Positions 58,090-64,000 of a DNA stretch of 64,000 nt are shown here, in pieces. Positions within the stretch are counted from its first letter, which is position 1, and the number at the start of each line of letters is the position of its first letter. Under the pieces are notes generated by a model. That model was not told the origin of the DNA, did not search any database, and worked only from the letters and a program-made list of their open reading frames with translations. Origin of the DNA: Nageia nagi (lineage: Eukaryota > Pinophyta); NCBI GenBank assembly GCA_050084985.1, contig JBITNC010000001.1, positions 170,810,001 to 170,874,000 of the forward strand. The letters are read 5' to 3'. The position numbers and the translations under genes are program-made.

Positions 58090-58850
58090 TTTTAGTTGGA
58101 ATTGTTGTCGGACAAGCATATATTCCCTCATTTATCAATTGTTGAATTTTGTTTCTAAGTTTATTACATTGGTTGGTTGTGTGACCTTTAGTTTGATGAT
58201 AGCTACAATATGAAGATTACTTGTACCTATTGGGAAGGATTTCTTTCCCACAGAAACTCTAAATCACCTTAGGCGTAAGCCTCCCAACATCTTAGTCTGA
58301 AATGCGTTACCTATTCCCCATTTGTAAAGGAGTGTCTACCTCCAAGGCTTTTGTCGAAGCTCCTACTCAATGCTATGATGTTTGTAGTTAATCGGTAAAG
58401 CAAAATCCAATGCTTGTACAAATATTTTTGCGTAGTGATATCTTGCTCGTGAAGTATCTCTCTTTGCAATCAATTTGAGTGGAATGTTTAGAGATGGTAA
58501 TTGTTAACCAACATATTTATATAGAGTTTGTTCGCAATGTTTTTGTATAAAATTTAAAGATCATATTTGCTTTTTGAAAGCATAACAATATTGTAAAATG
58601 ATCACCACAACAAAGCATTGTCTAAAGAGTTCATCCTTTTCAAATCAGTTAAGGGGATTTCGTCTAATTCATCCAACTTTGAAAACAAAAAACTATTGTT
58701 CGAGTTGTTCCAAAGAGGAGCGGGAAGTGTGGCCGATTGCGAACAATCAAATGGACTAGGTGGAAGAGTGTGGGAAGAACTAGAGTTTAAATGAAATTCC
58801 TAGTTTGATATCATAAAATAGGAAACAAATTCATAGTACTTCATCTAACG
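58090..58850 (-). pseudogene. Gypsy gag C-terminal remnant (gypsy-4)
   Basis: Near 58215-58110 the minus strand reads SSYCSYHQTKGHTTNQCNKL and then RNKIQQLIDEG, a zinc-finger-like gag end of the same type as in the gag-only element at 19.1 kb. Further right (58850-58640) Pro/Ser-rich text (SSSHTLPPSPFDCSQ, LDELDEIPLTDL) looks like the gag N-terminal linker. Many stops lie between. It is in the same orientation as the protease remnant to its left, as in gag-pro order. Confidence 0.7.
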
Positions 58851-58854
58851 TGCG

Positions 58855-59700
58855 TGCTATTAATTAAGCAACTACCAAAGATAAGTTTCAAACACTTTAG
58901 AAAGGTAATGCAATGATATTTTCCCTAAAACTCATGAGTTTTCAAAGGAAGGATGTGAAAGTGGAAAACCAACAAAGATAACCCTTAAGGATCAATTCAC
59001 AACACCACAAATGGATAATCAAGTTCGATCTTTGCCTTAACCACTTTGTATATAGCTTATAAAAGAGTTATGTAGAAATAGATCAATTTGCTTCGCTTTT
59101 ACAAAAGTTTCACTTTCTCACAAAATGAGCTTCGACTCAAATGAGAACCCATAGGTTCTATTTTTAGACTTTTTAAGAGATTTTAAAAAAAATCTAAAAT
59201 ACTAATAAAATGCTAATTTTAATGCTAAATTGACATTACAATTTCGTTTAGTGGGAGAAAAACACTCATCCCACTAAATATGCTTTAAAATAAACCATTT
59301 ATAGAAATTGATGCCTTTTGGCACAAATTTTGAGGCATTTTGCATCAATTTGGCAAAATTTGGAGCTTCAAATCAACATTCTAGGTTCATTTGTTACTCT
59401 TTTCAGCTCCTTCTTTCTTTCAATCTCCCTTCATGTGATCATTTTGGCAAATTTTTAAGTAATTATGAGAAGATTTTCCAAAAAAATGGAGTTTTTGGTC
59501 TATTTTCTTGGAAAATTGAAAGACGGGATCTATTTTGAAATTTTTTAAAAATGTGATTTTAAAGCCATGGATGGGCTAGGGACGGATTAACAAGTCATTT
59601 GCCAAGTTTTGAGAGGATTTGAGGTTTCTAGGTGTTGGATTTGCTCATTTCCTTTTTGAGGGGGCATTTTGGAGGCTCCATAAGGATTTACATCACTTTG
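58855..59700. other. Interval without recognisable gene
   Basis: AT-rich. From about 59540 on, words found in the following 190-bp array begin to appear. Confidence 0.4.
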
Positions 59701-59704
59701 CAAG

Positions 59705-60700
59705 GTGAGAAAAAAGTAGAAAACTTGGAAAACATGCGACTAGGTAGGGGAGGTATAGATTTTGATCATTTTGAATTCTTCCAAGAGCAAAGATGTTGAA
59801 TTTTTCATGCTCCAACATACCCATGTTTTAGAATTTGATTCTGAGTTTTTTGTCGAAATAACCCCATTCACACTGATGGAGGCAAGTGTTTCTAGCTTTT
59901 TCAAAGTAGAAAATCTAGAAAACATGTGCCTAGCCTCCTTGTGTTAATTTTTGCTCTTTTTATTTGTGAATTTCAAAGACCAATATGCTTAGTTTTTCAT
60001 TCTTCACCCAACATTGTTTTCAAATTTTGATTTTGAAAAATGACCAAAATGGCCCTTTCCACACTTGGTGGAACAAGTGGTTCAAACTATTTCAAAATAG
60101 AAAATCTAGAAAACATGCTCCTATGTGGGAGAGGTAGCAAATTTGATTAGTTTGGATTTTCCTTTGGCCAATATGATAGAAATTATATTGTGCTCATGCT
60201 CATGATTTCAAATTTCATTTTTGAAAAATACCATTTTACATGCTAGATAAGGTTTGCTCTCTCCAAGGTGGGTGTTTTTGCATGCTAGATAAGGGAAAAG
60301 ATGGAAAACATGCGCCTAGATTGGGGAGATAGCAAATTTGATCATTTTGAATCCTTCCAAGAGCAAAGATGTTTGTTTTTGCAAGCGCTACAATACCCAT
60401 ATCTCACAATTTTGATAAAAAAATTGACATTTTTCAAGTACCTAGGCATTCTAGACACACATTTTCCCATTTGGAGGAGAAAACATAGAAAACCTGCGCC
60501 TCCCTATATGGGGGGTCTTTTTGGAGCATTTTGGAATGGCCCAAGAGCAAAGATGCCTAATTTTTGATTTCCAACAATACCCATATGCCACATTTTTGAT
60601 TTTTTAAATTGCAAATTTCAAGATTTTGTGTGCAAAGCCTTGGCAGGTGCACATTTTCTCTTTTTGGATGAGAAAATATGGAAAACTTGCACCTAGAGGT
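59705..60700. repeat. Tandem repeat of about 190 bp, six copies
   Basis: The anchor word GGAAAACATGCGCCTAG or a variant falls near 59728, 59918, 60109, 60303, 60488 and 60680, so spacings are 185-194 bp. In several units the anchor is followed by GGAGGTAG(C/A)AATTTTGATCATTTTG-like text, CAAGAGCAAAGATG and CAACAATACCCAT. Copies are diverged. Open stretches across it repeat with the unit and are not genes. Such arrays occur in untranslated parts of plant Gypsy elements and in satellites. Confidence 0.8.
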
Positions 60701-60704
60701 GGAG

Positions 60705-61740
60705 TGGGCATGCTTGGGTAAAATCCAAAAATTCTAAGTCTAAACTTTGTTCATTTTTCGAGCTCCTTTTGAGGATATTCTCACATTTTGCATCTAGACT
60801 TGTGTGAAAACTTTATCTTTTCCATGTAAGCACCATTTCATCTCTCATGAAAGCATTAAGTCCCCAAATTCTTCACTTGGTCCCCTAGGAGCATCTTCTA
60901 TCGAAATTGAGAAGTTCCAAGCCCAATTGTACCTCATTTTGAAATTTTTATGATCTTGAGTTGCCAAACCTTGAATTCGCCATGAATCCACAATTTAGTG
61001 CCTGAATGTCTTGCATTCCCTTGAGAGTCCCAGTGGATATCTGTTATATATATCATTCCATGATATCATTCTTTAAAACTGCTTGAATCAACTCTTGACC
61101 ATTTCCAAGAGCAAAGGTACTATATTTCCCATTTTGCACTTGGTCAATCTTCAAAACTGTGCTCATTGCTTGGAAACGCCATTGTCCGAAGTTAGGAGTC
61201 TTAAAAGCTCCAAAATTGATAGGTTGGCACACTGAACTGTCTCACAGCGTCATGTGAATAGCCTTTATGCACCATCTTTAGTAGCATCATCTCTTCCAAA
61301 ACACTCGTGATCAATCCTCTGTCATCTAGGTCAACTCCCTTCACTGTCTTGCTCAGAAGTGGATCTCCAGATTTGCAAAAATAGGGTCCCCAAAATCTTG
61401 TATTTTGGGATATGTTGTGCGAGCACAACAGTACCAAACTGATATTTCTATATTGCTATCATCTTGAAATTTCTTTGGAGGCAATATGATCATCTGTTTT
61501 TGTTATAGATCTATTAAATTTTACCAAAGTTGAATGGAGAAGATGACTCTTGGTTCTTAGATCTTGTTAATTATGTTGGTTGAACGTTAGCTATTTAATT
61601 CCTTGGTTGTATTTCGTCAGTCCTTGAAAATAATAAGCATTGGGAATTTTTTCATTTTGGTTAATTTATATTTGCATTCCTTGAAATTTTTTGAAGAATT
61701 TTCGCCAATGTATTGTAGAGAGATGTGCAGAAGACTGTTT
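60705..61740. other. Interval without recognisable gene
   Basis: Mixed AT-rich sequence. A 78-codon open stretch on the minus strand (61437-61201) has no recognisable domain. Confidence 0.4.
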
Positions 61741-61744
61741 TTGC

Positions 61745-63470
61745 AGTTACTCAAGGGAAACTCTTGGGACATTGTATCAAAAGAAGATGAGTATTGACCT
61801 GGATAGAACAAAAGTCGTAAGACAACTTCCTATGTAGGAAATCTTTCAATCTTTTTTTGGAAGATTAATTTCTTATGGAGATTTTGTCCCTGATTTTGCA
61901 TATATTGTTTCTCCACAAGTAAATGATGAAAAAAGTGTGCAAAATTGGTATACCATATAACCTTGAACCCAAGGAAGATTATTTTTGAAGTTACTCAAGA
62001 GAAACTCTTGGGACAAATTGTATCAAAAGAACAGACACGTATTGACCTGGATAGAACAAAAGCCATACTACAATTTCCTCTGTCACAAAAAGCTCTCAAT
62101 CTTTGTTGTGGAAGATTAATTTCTTATGCAGATTTGTCTTTGATTTTGCAAATATCATTTCTTCACTAAATAATATGATGAAAAAACTATCAAGTTTAAA
62201 AGGAAGCAATTTGTGTTGCATCCATGCTGGTCCAGCCTAAGTTCAATAATGGCATTATCATATATGCGTATTGGTCACCTCACACAACCTCAACCTTTCT
62301 TACTCAAAAGAATGATAATGAAATTCAACATGTTGCTAGTATGAACCATGAATTCAAAAGTGCTCAAGAAAAAATATCTGCATTTGGAGAAACATATTAA
62401 TGTGGTAGTTAAAGGCTTTCCTAAGATCAAGCATTATTACTCAAGTTTGTACTATATATGTGTCAAATGCTGTAATCAAAACGTTGCTCATGCAAAGGAA
62501 GTTGGAGTACAAAGAGGATTTTGAATTGCCAAGATACAAGAGTTTGATGTGGAATCGAAGACAACTAAGATTGCTAGAGCCTAGAGGTAAGGGCCTTGAT
62601 AGTTGATGTTTATAGCTCAAATTAACTCCCAAGAAAGTGAAAAGTCTGAGCTAGGCAAGCAAGTGTTATTCACAGATTCCACTGAAGGATGGCACAATGA
62701 ATTGGTATTTTATCTAATGCATGAGAGGTGTACTATCTAATATGATATGTGTCCATTATCTTACTCTTAGGTGGGAAAGAGAGGGTGAGACTTCAATTTG
62801 GTAGGTATGTTCTCAGGGATGGTGCATTGTAAATGAAGCATGTATATAAGATGCTTCTTAGGTCTATCAAGGAAGATCAAATCCAAAAGGTTCTGGAAGA
62901 GTTCCATGGTGGTGTATGGCATGCATTTTTTTCCTACTACCACTACTTGTAAAGTGCTGTGAGTTGGTTACTATTCACTGTCAATTTTTAAGGATGCGTA
63001 TGTCATAGTGTGGAAATGTCAAGCATGTCAATCGTTTACTGGGAATAATAAATTCAGGGCTGCCCCTTTAAAACCAGAAGTAGTTGATGAGCCATTCACT
63101 CAGTGGGCCTTGGACTTTTAAGGCTCCATTAACCGTAAGTGCAATATAGATCACTCGTTTATCTTGACAGCTATAGTTATTTCGCAAGATGGGTAGAAGT
63201 GATGCCAACCCACAATGCCACCTCTGAAGTAGTCATGGACTTTCGAATAGAGCGAATTTACTCAGCTTGGTATTCCACACAAGTTAGTGTTAGATAATGC
63301 AAACGCAATTGTATCCAAGAATTTGAGTGATCAATGTTTGTAATTTTGTGTGCATCTAAAACTTGCATCTGGTTATTACCTACAGTGTAATGACTTGGCA
63401 GAATCCAGTAATAATAATCTAATTCGCATCATTAAATGCATAATTGAAACCATAAAATTAAAAAATGCTA
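61745..63470 (+). mobile_element. Gypsy remnant (gypsy-5): RT end, RNase H region, integrase
   Basis: The + strand carries pieces of a Gypsy pol of another family than gypsy-1: RT C-terminal text (LLGQIVSKEQTRIDLDRTKA near 62000-62060), then a degraded middle, integrase zinc-binding-type text (LRSIKEDQIQKVLEEFHGGV near 62850-62910) and catalytic-core text (YFARWVEVMPTHNATSEVV near 63175-63230, with a LVLDNAN-like word near 63280-63300). Stops and frameshifts are everywhere. LTRs were not found; the element may continue beyond the window. Confidence 0.8.
61746..62190 (+). repeat. Direct duplication of an RT segment, offset 244 bp
   Basis: GTTACTCAAG(G/A)GAAACTCTTGG starts at 61746 and again at 61990. 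Matching words continue for about 190 bp (ATTGACCTGGATAGAACAAA, GGAAGATTAATTTCTTATG, GATTTTGCA). Both copies encode the same stretch of the RT C-terminal region. The first keeps FFGRLISYGDFVPDFA better; the second keeps the KLLGQIVSK part. Confidence 0.8.
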
Positions 63471-63474
63471 TTTA

Positions 63475-64000
63475 AACGAAAAAAAGCCCTTTTTTGCTGT
63501 TTTTTTTGAAAAATAAGTATTTTCCTACAAAAAATGCCAAAAGCATTTTTTTTTTCATAGCAAAAATGGTCTTTTAAACGGTCAAAAAATGTTGAATACA
63601 CCTTGAAAACGTTAAGAAATAGTGTCTATATTTGCCATACTCACTGTAATTACCATATTTAATGTATAAACCACCAAAAAAAGCAAAAAAACATGCATTA
63701 AAACCCGGCCGTACTTGTCGTATTTTACGTTTTTTCCCCTTTTTTGCCCCATTTTTTTCTCTAATTTGCCAGTTTTTTTTTTTTGCATTTTTTTCCTGAA
63801 TTTTCCGTATGCACGAATTTTAAAATCCACAAATTTTTGCAATATTCACCGTACTTTGATAGTTTTTTTAGCTGTTTTGACGTATTTGGCCCCTGAACCG
63901 TATTTTCAAAAAACAGTTTTTTATTCTAAGATTGAGACCAACCTCAATAATGGCATTTCAAATTGACAATTACCCACTAGGCAGACTGAATCATTCCAAA
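63475..64000. other. Poly-A/T-rich interval
   Basis: Many runs of 7-12 T or A. Short GC islands such as CCCGGCCGTACTTG (near 63704) are the only exceptions. No coding sense. Confidence 0.5.

Noticed and set aside
61201-61437. A 78-codon minus-strand open frame
   Set aside because: No domain recognised, no flanking coding signal; length is within chance for this region.

Overview
The window looks like intergenic and intronic DNA of a large-genome seed plant, most likely a gymnosperm such as a conifer. It is AT-rich and almost entirely made of decayed, nested LTR retrotransposons. It holds two PLS-type PPR fragments, a LINE remnant and one convincing host gene segment. No bacterial-style operon, rRNA, tRNA or CRISPR array was seen. 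The species assignment is inference from repeat style and coding similarity.

Layout. 1-3604: 3' part of a Copia element (copia-1) on the + strand, with a tandem array in its 3' UTR and one LTR. It ends inside an old Ty3/Gypsy element (gypsy-1, + strand, pol remnants about 3605-7960). A plant-mobile-domain (PMD)-like reading frame lies on the minus strand (about 32960-31924 and 9785-9380), possibly an antisense ORF of gypsy-1. It is cut in two by a very large minus-strand LTR element (9786-31923) that keeps only a gag remnant plus about 8 kb of tandem-repeat-rich spacer (TR-GAG-like). The 5' LTR of that element is in turn interrupted by a complete minus-strand Copia element (copia-2, 23836-31917) with two LTRs, PBS, PPT and a perfect 5-bp target duplication. 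This gives a three-level nest whose joints can be checked base by base.

32960-44000: AT-rich decay products. These include a possible Gypsy LTR, two PPR fragments, a 160-bp tandem repeat, a LINE remnant (DUF4283/CCHC ORF1 and the start of an endonuclease) and an AT-rich element with inverted termini.

44734-45157: first coding exon of an F-box/kelch-repeat gene on the + strand, ending at a GT donor. No second exon is recognisable, so everything from 45158 to the end may be one giant first intron (more than 18.8 kb). That stretch holds a solo LTR with perfect target duplication (45628-46214), an array of seven hairpins (50811-51645), a broken but fairly GC-rich unknown coiled-coil ORF (52029-55218) followed by an LTR-like sequence, a minus-strand Copia gag remnant, a minus-strand Gypsy gag/protease remnant, a 190-bp tandem array and a + strand Gypsy RT/integrase remnant.

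Themes. All mobile-element reading frames inspected are broken. Where the ancestral codon can be inferred, the stops often fit C-to-T or G-to-A change (CAA/CAG/CGA/TGG to stop; Cys to Tyr in zinc knuckles), as expected from methylated, silenced repeats. Three unrelated tandem arrays in three different elements are each built of short palindromic hairpins, which is the most unusual recurring signal here. I found no clear novel defence or enzymatic system; the best candidates for something undescribed are the gag-only giant element, the hairpin arrays and the unknown ORF at 52.0-55.2 kb.
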